Assembly (NCBI GenBank): GCA_964387685.1 | Contig: CAYLXK010000018.1 | Coordinates: 1 to 64,000 of the forward strand | Length of the DNA: 64,000 bases | DNA from: Bryobacter sp964387685 | GTDB taxonomy: Bacteria > Acidobacteriota > Terriglobia > Bryobacterales > Bryobacteraceae | Direction of reading: 5' to 3' | In this document: in pieces, positions 17,094 through 25,692 of the stretch | Layout of the letters: each line of letters starts with the position of its first letter | How positions within the stretch are numbered: position 1 is the first letter of the stretch | The notes under the pieces: model-generated | What the model saw: only the letters and a program-made list of their open reading frames with translations | Databases searched by the model: none | What the model was told of the DNA's origin: nothing | Made by a program: the position numbers and the translations under genes

Positions 17094-18549
17094 AGAGGTC
17101 TATGCAAGTCTCCCCGCGGCGGTGCAGGACGTGGCGGTGACGGCACAGGGTTGGGTGTACCGGCAACAGCGGTATGGAAGGGCTTTCCGGGAGGAGCACG
17201 CACTGCTGCAAGCGACCGAGATGGCCGGGGCGCTGCAATTGGAGCTAATCCAGACGGCACGGTTGAAGCGCATGCTAGCGCACGCCGCCGCCAATGTTCC
17301 GTACTACCGCGAACGGGTGAAGCCGGAGCACTATGAACGGCTCCGGGCGGGGGAATGGAGTGGATTCTTCCGTATCCCGCCGACGCCGAAAAGCGCGGTG
17401 CGAAGGGATCCAAATTGCTTTCTGCTTGGGGGGCGGATGCCGGCCGGGAGCATCGCCTGGAACACGTCTGGCACGACGGGAACCCCAATGACGCTGTTCT
17501 ACTCTCGGGACTCGGTATCGCGCCAGTATGCGTTTGTGGAGCGCTATCGAGAGCAGGCGGGGGTGAGCCGCTTCGCCCGGCGCGCGCAGTTTACCGGCAA
17601 GCTCATCGTGCCCGGCGACGGGGGGAGAAGCCAGGGCCGGGGACGATTTTGGCGCTACGATTGGGCCAACCGGTGTTTGCTGCTTTCGACGGTGCATCTG
17701 AGCCGGGAGACGATTCCCGCTTATCTAGCGGCCATCCGGCGTTTCGAGCCGGAATATCTGACCGGTTATCCCTCGGCTATTGCCCTTTTGGCGCAGCACG
17801 TCTTGCGGAGGCCGCAGGACGGACTGCCATTGAAGGCGGTACTGACCAGCGCGGAGACCTTGCTCGAAGAGCAAAGGCTGGCGATCGGCTCCGCTTTCGG
17901 GAGCCGGGTTTATGACCAGTACGGCCAAACGGAGATGCAGAGTTTTTGGTTTGAATGCCGCTACGGGCGAATGCATGCGCATCCCTTGTTCGGCGTGACG
18001 GAGATATTGCGGCCCGATGGAAGGCCCTGCGAGCCGGGTGAAACGGGCGATGTGGTACTGACAGGGTTGATCAACGAGGCGATGCCGCTGCTGCGCTACG
18101 AGGTGGGGGACCGGGCGGCCTGGAGCGAGGAGACGCGCTGCCCGTGCGGGCGGCAAATGGCCATTGTGGCGGCGATCGAGGGCAGGCGGGACGACTATTT
18201 GTACAGCCGCGAGCGGGGCTGGTTGGGCCGGATGGATCCGGCGCTGAAGGGTGTGGAGGGCCTGTTGGAGTGCCAGTTTGTCCAAGAGGTACCGGAGCAG
18301 GTAGAGGTGCGCTACGTGGCGCTGCCGAGCCTGACGGCGGGGGATCTGGGAAAGTTGCGAAGGAATTTGCGGGACCGGCTGGGAGACACGATCGAGATCC
18401 GCATGGTGGAGATGGCGGCGATACCACGGGGCGCCAACGGAAAATTCCGCACGGTGGTTTCCAAATTAGGACGCGAATTCCGGATGGAGACGGCGGGGTT
18501 GAGTGCACAGAATAGCGGAGCGCCGGAAGATCGGGAGGCCTGGCAATGA
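17080..18549 (+). CDS. CapK/phenylacetate-CoA ligase-like AMP-binding protein
   Basis: A 489-aa member of the adenylate-forming CapK (coenzyme F390 synthetase/PaaK-like) family, often found in capsule and exopolysaccharide loci, where it may activate an acyl or amino-acid group to decorate the sugar. The AMP-binding P-loop is visible as WNTSGTTGTPMTLF (about residues 127-140), followed by the EYLTGYPSAIALLAQ, YDQYGQTEMQSF and RYEVGDRAAW motifs. The GTG start at 17080 has GGAAGGAGA just upstream and overlaps the DUF362 stop. It is translationally coupled to the next glycosyltransferase (ATGA). Acyl substrate unknown. Confidence 0.88.
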   Translation: MKRLEEVYASLPAAVQDVAVTAQGWVYRQQRYGRAFREEHALLQATEMAGALQLELIQTARLKRMLAHAAANVPYYRERVKPEHYERLRAGEWSGFFRIPPTPKSAVRRDPNCFLLGGRMPAGSIAWNTSGTTGTPMTLFYSRDSVSRQYAFVERYREQAGVSRFARRAQFTGKLIVPGDGGRSQGRGRFWRYDWANRCLLLSTVHLSRETIPAYLAAIRRFEPEYLTGYPSAIALLAQHVLRRPQDGLPLKAVLTSAETLLEEQRLAIGSAFGSRVYDQYGQTEMQSFWFECRYGRMHAHPLFGVTEILRPDGRPCEPGETGDVVLTGLINEAMPLLRYEVGDRAAWSEETRCPCGRQMAIVAAIEGRRDDYLYSRERGWLGRMDPALKGVEGLLECQFVQEVPEQVEVRYVALPSLTAGDLGKLRRNLRDRLGDTIEIRMVEMAAIPRGANGKFRTVVSKLGREFRMETAGLSAQNSGAPEDREAWQ

Positions 18550-19781
18550 AAACAGTCGTCCCGGAAAGCGGGAAGCGGCCTTTGGTGATGCGGATCATTA
18601 CGCGCCTAGCGGGAGGCGGGCCGCCGGTGCATGCGACGATACTGAACCGCCGCATGGCGGAGCATGGCTTCGATTCCGTGTTGGTGTTTGGAAACTGCGG
18701 TGCGGCGGAAAAGAACATGGAGTACCTGATCGAGCCCGGGGACCAGGTGGAACGTGTGCCGGAATTGGGCGCGGCGCCTTCGCCGCTGCACGATCTTTGG
18801 GCGTTGTGGAGGCTCTGGAAGCTAATCAGGCAGTATCGGCCGGACATTGTGCATACGCACACGGCGAAGGCCGGATTTTTGGGGCGAATTGCGGCATGGC
18901 TGGCCGCCTGTCCTCACGTGGTGCATACCTACCACGGGCATGTGCTCGAGGGCTATTTCTCACCGCGCGTGAACCAGATGGTGCAAATTGCGGAGCGCTC
19001 GCTGGGCAATTTGAGCGAGGCGCTGTTGACGGTAAGCAGGCAGCAGGCCGATGAACTATCGAGCCGCTTTGCGGTGGCGCCGGGGGAGAAGTTTCATGTG
19101 GTGCCGCTGGGGCTGGATTTGACGCCGTACCTGGAAATCGAGGCACCGGACTTTGCAGAGCCAACGCTACGGCTTTTGTGGCTGGGGCGATTTGTTCCGA
19201 TCAAGAATCTGGAACTGATGTTGGGCGTGGCCGAGGCGTTGCAGGCTAGGGGCTTGCCAGTGGAGATTACGCTGGCGGGCGAGGGGCCGTTAAAAGACGA
19301 AGTAATGGCCGAGGCGCGGCGCCGCCAATTGACCAATCTCCGTTTTCTGCCGTGGCAGGACGACATTACCGGGGTACTGGCGCGTTCCCATGCGCTGTTG
19401 ATGACGTCGCACCGGGAAGGGACGCCACTCTCCCTGATCCAGGGCATGGCCGCGGGGCGGCCTTTTTTATCGACGGCGGCGGGGGGCACGGTGGACTTGG
19501 GTCATGGGTTGCCGCGCCTGGAGAGCAAGAGCTGGTGGTATGAAAATGCCGTGCTGGCGGCGGCGGAACCGGCGACCTTCGCGGCGGTGCTGGAACGGCT
19601 GCTGGGACAGAGGCCGCTGCTGCGCAGCATGGGCGAGAAGGCGAGAGAGTTTGCGGCGAATCGATTTACGGACGCCCGTCTGGCGGGCGATGTGGCGGCG
19701 CTGTATCAGGAGCTTTTGGGAGGTAAGGTGCCGCGAGGGGTGCCGCGAGGGGTGCCGCGAGGGGAAGGGGCGATGAGATGA
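18546..19781 (+). CDS. Glycosyltransferase family 4 with a C-terminal VPRG repeat
   Basis: Third GT4 of the operon (411 aa). N-terminus RPLVMRIITRLAGGGPPVHA, then PDIVHTHTAKAGFLGRIAAW and the VVHTYHGHVLEGYFS segment, a pattern common in GT4 enzymes with UDP-sugar donors. The C-terminal domain has LLWLGRFVPIKNLELML and MTSHREGTPLSLIQGMAAG; the first acidic residue of the usual E-x7-E is present (E in HREGTP) but the second position reads Q, so the motif is imperfect. The last residues are an exact three-fold VPRG repeat (residues 395-406). Coupled on both sides by ATGA overlaps. Confidence 0.88.
   Translation: MKTVVPESGKRPLVMRIITRLAGGGPPVHATILNRRMAEHGFDSVLVFGNCGAAEKNMEYLIEPGDQVERVPELGAAPSPLHDLWALWRLWKLIRQYRPDIVHTHTAKAGFLGRIAAWLAACPHVVHTYHGHVLEGYFSPRVNQMVQIAERSLGNLSEALLTVSRQQADELSSRFAVAPGEKFHVVPLGLDLTPYLEIEAPDFAEPTLRLLWLGRFVPIKNLELMLGVAEALQARGLPVEITLAGEGPLKDEVMAEARRRQLTNLRFLPWQDDITGVLARSHALLMTSHREGTPLSLIQGMAAGRPFLSTAAGGTVDLGHGLPRLESKSWWYENAVLAAAEPATFAAVLERLLGQRPLLRSMGEKAREFAANRFTDARLAGDVAALYQELLGGKVPRGVPRGVPRGEGAMR
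19728..19763 (+). repeat. In-frame 12-bp tandem repeat (3 copies) at the 3' end of a glycosyltransferase gene
   Basis: GTGCCGCGAGGG occurs at 19728-19739, 19740-19751 and 19752-19763 without mismatch. It encodes VPRG three times at the extreme C-terminus, about 15 bases before the start of the next gene (19778). The unit is a multiple of three. Confidence 0.95.
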
Positions 19782-21103
19782 GCGGACTGCGGCAAGGCTG
19801 GCAGTTACCCTCCAGCCGTGTAGTGCTATGGGAACTGCCTTTTTGGGCGGCCCTGCTGTATGGATCGCTGGTGCCGGCGACGGTGGTTACGCGACGGGAA
19901 TGGTTTGGCGTCCCGATGCGGCACTCCGACGTCTATGTGCTGCTGAGCGCCGCCTATTATGGGTGCGCGCTGATAGCGCAGTATCTACTGCGACGGCCCA
20001 CGGTGAAACCGCATTTTCTGCTGTGGACGACGCTGGCTTTGTTCGGTTACGGGCTCATCACGTTGGCGGCCGGAGCCCTGGAGGCGGAAGACAAACTGGC
20101 GATGGGCTACACGCTGATGCTGGCGGCGGCGGGACCGCTGCAGGCGGCGGGGGTGCTGAGCGTTTACGACGAGGAAAAGACGCGCGGGTTTTTGAACCGG
20201 CTGGTGGGATTCCTCGCGCTGCTGAGTTTGTTGTACACGGCCGAGAGCGTCTTCAATATCGGTTTGCGGAGCGAAGAGGGCCGCAATATGGGCCAGGACT
20301 TTGGGATGCAGCGGGTGAGGGGACCGTTGTTCGGATCGAGCACGGGCTACCTGTTGTTGCTGCCAGCCATTGGATGGTCGATGCAGGGTTTTTTTGCCGG
20401 GCGAGGGAAGCGTCTGCTGGCCGCACTGGGAACGGCCGCGCTGTTGGGCGCCCTGCTTGGTTTAGGGAGCCGAGCGGCGTTGATACTACTGGTAGCTTAC
20501 GCGCTGGCCTTGGCGCTGATGATGAAGCAGATTCAGAAGAAACTGGTGACGGCTTTGCTGCTGACGATGTTGACGGCCGGGGCCGGGGCGGTGGTGTATG
20601 GGCGAGCCGATACCCAGCGTTTGCAGAGTTTTGAGGACAGCTTTCGGCGGACGACCCACGATACGGCCTGGAACATAGTCGCTAGCAACGGGCCGCTCGC
20701 CTTCCTGACGGGACAAGGCTATGGCGCGGTGTGGAGCTGGTATCGCCGGGACGCGTTGCGGGGGGATTCGGTGGCGGGCGGGGACAACACGATCATGACG
20801 GGATACGGCATTAGCCTGTATCACTGCCATTCGACCTTGCTGGAGCTGCTGGTGGAATTCGGTTTGAGCGGGGCCGTGTGGCTGGGCATGGTGGTTTGGG
20901 CGATCGTTCGCTTACCGTTTGCGGGGCACCAGGATACGGGCTGGCGCGCCTTTACGTGGGCCTTGGCGATATCGCTGGCCGCGCTGGGCTTCGACCTTTT
21001 CCTGTTTAAAGAGGTGCGGGTGAATTGTGTCTGGTGGCTGTTTGCGATGGCGGCATTTCGACTAGCCAGGCTGCGTCCGCAGCCGATAAGGAGAGGGGCA
21101 TGA
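19778..21103 (+). CDS. Wzy-like O-antigen/exopolysaccharide polymerase
   Basis: A 441-aa protein with about 11-12 membrane segments and one large loop (about residues 285-350, containing RTTHDTAWNIVASNGPLAF and GGDNTIMTGYGISLYHCHSTLLELLVEFG), the layout of the Wzy_C/O-antigen ligase superfamily. In this operon, with a Wzx-like and a Wzc-like gene, the polymerase role is more likely than ligase. The H-x-x-x-L-E-L-L region in the loop matches the pattern 'HN..L..L.E.G' of the superfamily. Overlaps the preceding and following genes by four bases each. Confidence 0.82.
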   Translation: MSGLRQGWQLPSSRVVLWELPFWAALLYGSLVPATVVTRREWFGVPMRHSDVYVLLSAAYYGCALIAQYLLRRPTVKPHFLLWTTLALFGYGLITLAAGALEAEDKLAMGYTLMLAAAGPLQAAGVLSVYDEEKTRGFLNRLVGFLALLSLLYTAESVFNIGLRSEEGRNMGQDFGMQRVRGPLFGSSTGYLLLLPAIGWSMQGFFAGRGKRLLAALGTAALLGALLGLGSRAALILLVAYALALALMMKQIQKKLVTALLLTMLTAGAGAVVYGRADTQRLQSFEDSFRRTTHDTAWNIVASNGPLAFLTGQGYGAVWSWYRRDALRGDSVAGGDNTIMTGYGISLYHCHSTLLELLVEFGLSGAVWLGMVVWAIVRLPFAGHQDTGWRAFTWALAISLAALGFDLFLFKEVRVNCVWWLFAMAAFRLARLRPQPIRRGA

Positions 21104-22557
21104 AGTCGATCGTGGCATTAACGTTGCTGGCGCTGGCGGCAAGCTGGGCGCTGCTGCCGTTGGCGATGGGGATTTACCGTCGACTGGGCAAACTGGATCA
21201 TCCGGATGCGAAGAGAAAGCTGCATGCGCAGCCGATTCCGCGAGCCGGAGGGGTGGCGATTTTTACGGCCTATGCGCTTGCGCTGGGAGTGCTGCAGATT
21301 TTGCCGGCGGGCGGGAATGTGGTGCTGGACCGGTATTCCGTATTTCTGACGCGGCTGTTGCCGGCGGCGGGAGTCATTTTCCTGACGGGCCTGCTGGACG
21401 ATTGGTTCGACTTGCGCCCTCGCTATAAGATTCTTGGCCAGAGTCTGGGCGCGGCGCTCGCGTATTGGGCAGGAATCCGGATTCTGCCGATGCCGGAGCC
21501 GCTGGAGTGGTTGAGCTTTGGACTGACGGTGTTCTGGCTGATCTTGAGCTCGAATGCATTCAATCTGGTGGACGGAAGCGACGGTTTGGCGGGAAGCCTA
21601 GGAGTGCTTTCCGGCACGGGGCTGGTGATTCTGGCCATTGTGCTCGACTATACGGCGTTGGCCCTAATGTTTGCGCCACTCGTAGGCGCGATCCTGCCGT
21701 TTCTGCGCAAGAACTGGCCGCCGGCGAGTGTGTTTATGGGGGACTCAGGCAGTCTCACGATTGGATTCCTGATTGGCTGCGGCGGGGCGGCGTTATCGCG
21801 GCGCTATCCGGATGGAACCGGCCTATTGGCCGCGGTGCTGCTGCTGGCGCTGCCGCTGGCCGAGGTAGCATTGAGCGCCGCTCGCCGGACTCTGCGGGGA
21901 AGGTCGATTTTTGAAGCGGATTGCCATCACTTGCACCATGAATTGCGGCGCAAGGGGATGGATTCGAGCCAACTCTTGCTGCACATGAGCCTGTTTGCGG
22001 CGCTGGCGGTGGCGATGGCGTCCTCGCTATTCGTACTGGGATTAGCGGAAAGGGTGCTGCTGATCGGGGCCTTAGCGGCGTTGTTCCTGCGGGAGGTAGG
22101 GGAACTGGCCTACGCAGAGTTCATCGTGCTCGGGAGGGCCCTGTGGGGGGGCGGCCTGCGTGCGTGGCTGCGGCAGCAAATCGAGTTGCACACGCTGGAG
22201 AAAGAGATCGAGGCGGCGGCGACGTTAGAAGACTTGTGGCGCTGCCTGCGGAATTCGGCACACGCTTTGGGGTTGAAGGAACTTTACATGCAAGTGGGCG
22301 AGCGCCACTGGGAGGAGAATCTGTTGAGCGGAGGAGCGGAGCGAGGGTGGCAAGTGCGCATTGACCTGCCCTATGGCGGCTGGCTGAACTTTTCCGTGAA
22401 CAACTATGGAGGCGGGAGGCTCGAAAACGCGTCGAGCGATTTTGCCGCGGCGGTGAAGCGAGGGCTTAATGCGCAGCGATTGGCTGGGCTAATGCCGGTC
22501 CCGGTTGCGCTAGCGTTTGAGCCGAGGGAAGTTCTTCTGTGGGATCGATCCGCGTAA
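21100..22557 (+). CDS. WecA/MraY-like undecaprenyl-phosphate sugar-1-phosphate transferase with C-terminal extension
   Basis: Starts polysaccharide synthesis by moving a HexNAc-1-phosphate from UDP-sugar to undecaprenyl phosphate at the inner membrane. The start is ATG 21100 (ATGA overlap with wzy). Over residues 1-350 it shows about ten TM helices and the family motifs RKLHAQPIPRAGG, LLDDWFDLRPRYK, NAFNLVDGSDGLAG, VFMGDSGSL and DCHHLHHELRRKG (HxH loop). About 130 residues follow the last TM (from EIEAAATLEDLWRCLRNSA), longer than WecA, forming a soluble cytoplasmic domain of unknown role. The gene's last 92 bp overlap the convergent MFS gene. Confidence 0.9.
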   Translation: MKSIVALTLLALAASWALLPLAMGIYRRLGKLDHPDAKRKLHAQPIPRAGGVAIFTAYALALGVLQILPAGGNVVLDRYSVFLTRLLPAAGVIFLTGLLDDWFDLRPRYKILGQSLGAALAYWAGIRILPMPEPLEWLSFGLTVFWLILSSNAFNLVDGSDGLAGSLGVLSGTGLVILAIVLDYTALALMFAPLVGAILPFLRKNWPPASVFMGDSGSLTIGFLIGCGGAALSRRYPDGTGLLAAVLLLALPLAEVALSAARRTLRGRSIFEADCHHLHHELRRKGMDSSQLLLHMSLFAALAVAMASSLFVLGLAERVLLIGALAALFLREVGELAYAEFIVLGRALWGGGLRAWLRQQIELHTLEKEIEAAATLEDLWRCLRNSAHALGLKELYMQVGERHWEENLLSGGAERGWQVRIDLPYGGWLNFSVNNYGGGRLENASSDFAAAVKRGLNAQRLAGLMPVPVALAFEPREVLLWDRSA

Positions 22558-23782
22558 AGAGGTAAGCGCTGACGATGAGGAAGCCGGAGAAGATTTGCAA
22601 GGGCAAGTCGTAGCTGCCAAAGTAATCGACCAGGTAGCCGAAGGCAATGCTGGACAGGAAAGAGCCGATCTGGCCGGCCATATTCATGGAACCGGAAACG
22701 GCGCCGGCGTACTTTTTGCCGACGTCCATGCAGACAGCCCAGGAAACGGGCAGCATGCAATCCATGGCGCCGTAGCCCAAAGCGAGGAAGCCGACAGTCA
22801 TAAAGCGGTCGGCGGTAAAGGACGCCGCGAGCATGCAAGCGGCGCTCAGGGCCAGGCCCGCGGCGCCGACGCTGCGGCGGCCGATCTTGAGGCCATAACG
22901 AGCGACGAGATAGTCGCTGAGAAAGCCGCCACAAAGGTTGCCGCAGATGCCGATCAAGAAGGGCAGCGAGGAGAAATTCTTCATCTCGTTTTCACTCATG
23001 CCGCGGCCTTTGACCAAATAGGTGTGGAGCCAGGAGAGATAGAAATAGCTGCCCCAGCAGTAGGTGTGGTACATGAGCAGGATGGTCAGGAAGTTGCGAT
23101 TTTGGAGGGCGAGTTTCCAGGGAAGGCGGTGGTGGCCCGAGTCCTTGCCGGTGTTTTCCTCGTGCATTTCGGCTACTTCCGCGGCAGTGGTGCCGGGCTT
23201 TTGCGCGGGCGTGTCGCGGAACCATAGATACCAGACCAGAGCCCAGACGACGCCTACGGCGCCGAAGACGAAGAAGGACATGCGCCAGCCGTAGGCCTGT
23301 TGGATCGGGATGACCAGAAAGGGGCTGAGGAAACCGCCAAAGCGGCTGGCCGCCCACACGACGCTGGTGGCGCGGGCGCGTTGGACCTTGGGAAACCAGC
23401 GCGAAATGGTGGAAGCAGCATTGGGATATGCGCCGGCTTCTCCTGCGCCAAAGAGAAAACGGACGAGGCAGAGGACGAAGTAGTTCGACACGGCTCCGGT
23501 GAGGGAGGTGAAGGCGCTCCACCAAAGCACGATGCGAGTGAGGGTGAGGCGGGAACCGAGACGGTCGCCCATGGCGCCGGTGGGAATCTCGAAGGCGGCG
23601 TAGCTAATGGTGAAGAAGCCAACCACCCATCCCCACATGGTGGGCGTGAGGCCCAATTCCTCTTGCATGCGGGGGCCGGCGACCGAAATACAAACGCGGT
23701 CGATGTAGGTGATCATCGAAAGGAAAAAGAGCAGGACGAGAACCCAGTGGCGATTCAACATGGCAAACGGAGATTGTTTCAT
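22466..23782 (-). CDS. MFS transporter, ACS family (hexuronate/aldarate-type)
   Basis: A 438-aa, 12-TM proton symporter. N-terminus FFLSMITYIDRVCISVAGP, the RLGSRLTLTRIVLWWS loop and RFLFGAGEAGAYPNAA match the anion:cation symporter family (ExuT, GudP, sialate and galactonate importers), which take up sugar acids. It is divergent from the large secreted protein at 23839, 56 bp away, suggesting that extracellular breakdown products are imported. Its 3' end overlaps wecA tail-to-tail by 92 bp. A second ACS paralogue is at 59404-60702. Confidence 0.88.
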   Translation of the reverse strand: MKQSPFAMLNRHWVLVLLFFLSMITYIDRVCISVAGPRMQEELGLTPTMWGWVVGFFTISYAAFEIPTGAMGDRLGSRLTLTRIVLWWSAFTSLTGAVSNYFVLCLVRFLFGAGEAGAYPNAASTISRWFPKVQRARATSVVWAASRFGGFLSPFLVIPIQQAYGWRMSFFVFGAVGVVWALVWYLWFRDTPAQKPGTTAAEVAEMHEENTGKDSGHHRLPWKLALQNRNFLTILLMYHTYCWGSYFYLSWLHTYLVKGRGMSENEMKNFSSLPFLIGICGNLCGGFLSDYLVARYGLKIGRRSVGAAGLALSAACMLAASFTADRFMTVGFLALGYGAMDCMLPVSWAVCMDVGKKYAGAVSGSMNMAGQIGSFLSSIAFGYLVDYFGSYDLPLQIFSGFLIVSAYLFTRIDPTEELPSAQTLAQPGPALAQPIAAH

Positions 23783-23838
23783 AGTTGCGCCTGGGAGTGC
23801 GCTTTGCGGGTGTGCAATTGGATAGACTGGGCGGCGTT

Positions 23839-25692
23839 ATGCGCTTCGTCTTGTTCTCTCTGTTTGTTTTGGGCTCCTGGCGCCTTGGCGCTCAAGGTCC
23901 GGTATTGAAGGTGACGGAGCCGATGCCGCCGCCGGGATGGGCGCTGATGGAACGGGCGCTCCTGAAGGCGAATTCGGCCGCGGCCAAGGAGTTTTACCGC
24001 CGTTATGTGGACGAGAAGGGTTACCTGAAACATACGATCCGCTGGGGGACGCTGGATGGGCCGGACGATGCGATCGAGACCTTGTATAACTACACGCTGC
24101 TGCACGCTTTGGGCGGCGACGATGAGCTTTTGGAGATGTACAAGAAGTTCTACGAAGGGCATCTGGAGCAATACGGGCAACTGCGGACCAAGCTAACGAA
24201 GCTGGCCGAAAACGGCGCGTACCACAAGGAATTCATTACGATGTCGGACTGGTTTCACACCGGCGAAGGGATGCGCGGATTTCTGCTGCAGGGACTCTCC
24301 GGACCCGAGGACGATCTTTATGTGCGCCGCACCAAGCGCTTTGCGGGAATGTATATGAACGAGGATCCGGAGGCGCCGAACTACGATCCGGACCGCAAGT
24401 TGATTAAGAGCATTTGGACGGGCTCAAAAGGGCCTATGTTGACGAAGGCGACGGTCTACGACTGGGTGGGGGACCCAGTGCCGGGCAGCTTTCACCTGAT
24501 CCACAATCCCGCCAAGCGGACGAAGCTGCTGCCCATGGCGCAGTATTACGACAAGATGCTGGCGCATTGTACGGAGTATCTCGATTCGGCGGGGGACAAT
24601 TTTTTGAATCTGGCGGCGACGACGTTGGGGCTGAACGCCTTTGCGCTGACGGGGGACGAGAAATACCGGCGCTGGGCTTTGGAATATAGCAACGCCTGGA
24701 AGCAACGGGCGGCGGAGGCCGGCGGCATGGTGCCGTCCAATATCGGCCTGGACGGAAAGCTGGGCGGCGAGCACAAGGGCCAGTGGTGGAAGGGCACCTA
24801 CGGTTGGAACTTTACAATTTTCGATGGAGAGCTCGAACAGATCGCGCACCGGAACTACTTCATGCACGGAACGTGGCCGGGCTTTTCGAACGCATTGCTA
24901 TTGAGCGGCGACCAGAGCTACGTCGACGTGTTGCGCAAGCAACTGGACTTGCTGTATGCGGCTAAGAAGACCGAAGGCGGCAAGACTTTGTATCCGCAGA
25001 TGTACGGCGACCCGCGCGGCTACAAATACGACGGCAAGCCCGAGTGGTATCACTTTACGGAAAACTCGTTCAGCGACCGGATGACGGAGATTTATCTTTG
25101 GAGCATGCGGCAGGACGATTACGCCAAAATTCCGGAGAAACCGGGTTGGATTGAATACCTGGCAGGGAAGAATCCCAGCTATCCCGAGAAGGCGATGGCG
25201 GCGGCCTTTGCTTACATTCGGAGCAATCTTAAGGAGGTGGAAAACGACCCGACGACGGCCGATACCCGTCTGGCGGACTACCTGCTGGACTTGCAGCCAG
25301 TGACGACGGATGCGCTGCTGAATTTGACGACGGGAGGATACTTTGCCAACGGCCGCATTTGGGTATTGCATTCGCGGTTCCGCTATTTCGACCCGGTGAA
25401 GAGGCGGGCGGGATTGCCGGAGGACGTGGCCGCGTTGGTAGAGAAGCTGGAAGACAAGAGCGCGACGCTGACCTTGGTGAACACCAATCAATTGGAAGAG
25501 CGCAGTGTGGTGGTGCAGGGCGGCGGGTATGCCGAACACCAGTTGGTGGACGTGGAAAGCGGCGGCAAGAAAATGGCTCTGAACGCTAAGGCGATGACCG
25601 TTCGCTTGGCTCCGGGGGCGGGGGCGACCTTGCGTTTCACGATAGAGCGCTACAAAAATGCGCCTAGCTGGACGATGCCCTGGAACAACTAG
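23839..25692 (+). CDS. Large secreted protein, probably alpha/alpha-toroid, unknown function
   Basis: Start set at ATG 23839, giving a typical signal peptide (MRFVLFSLFVLGSWRLGAQG); upstream in-frame codons would bury it. The 617-aa protein has many helices with repeated aromatic segments (e.g. DDAIETLYNYTLLHALGGDD, YGWNFTIFDGELEQIAHRN, WPGFSNALLLSGDQSYVDVL) as in six- or seven-hairpin toroids of glycosidases and polysaccharide lyases. A C-terminal beta-sandwich-like part begins near residue 530. I do not recognise the family and cannot name catalytic residues. The divergent ACS sugar-acid transporter suggests carbohydrate degradation. The last 61 codons were duplicated downstream (see repeat at 25510-26137). 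Confidence 0.75.
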   Translation: MRFVLFSLFVLGSWRLGAQGPVLKVTEPMPPPGWALMERALLKANSAAAKEFYRRYVDEKGYLKHTIRWGTLDGPDDAIETLYNYTLLHALGGDDELLEMYKKFYEGHLEQYGQLRTKLTKLAENGAYHKEFITMSDWFHTGEGMRGFLLQGLSGPEDDLYVRRTKRFAGMYMNEDPEAPNYDPDRKLIKSIWTGSKGPMLTKATVYDWVGDPVPGSFHLIHNPAKRTKLLPMAQYYDKMLAHCTEYLDSAGDNFLNLAATTLGLNAFALTGDEKYRRWALEYSNAWKQRAAEAGGMVPSNIGLDGKLGGEHKGQWWKGTYGWNFTIFDGELEQIAHRNYFMHGTWPGFSNALLLSGDQSYVDVLRKQLDLLYAAKKTEGGKTLYPQMYGDPRGYKYDGKPEWYHFTENSFSDRMTEIYLWSMRQDDYAKIPEKPGWIEYLAGKNPSYPEKAMAAAFAYIRSNLKEVENDPTTADTRLADYLLDLQPVTTDALLNLTTGGYFANGRIWVLHSRFRYFDPVKRRAGLPEDVAALVEKLEDKSATLTLVNTNQLEERSVVVQGGGYAEHQLVDVESGGKKMALNAKAMTVRLAPGAGATLRFTIERYKNAPSWTMPWNN

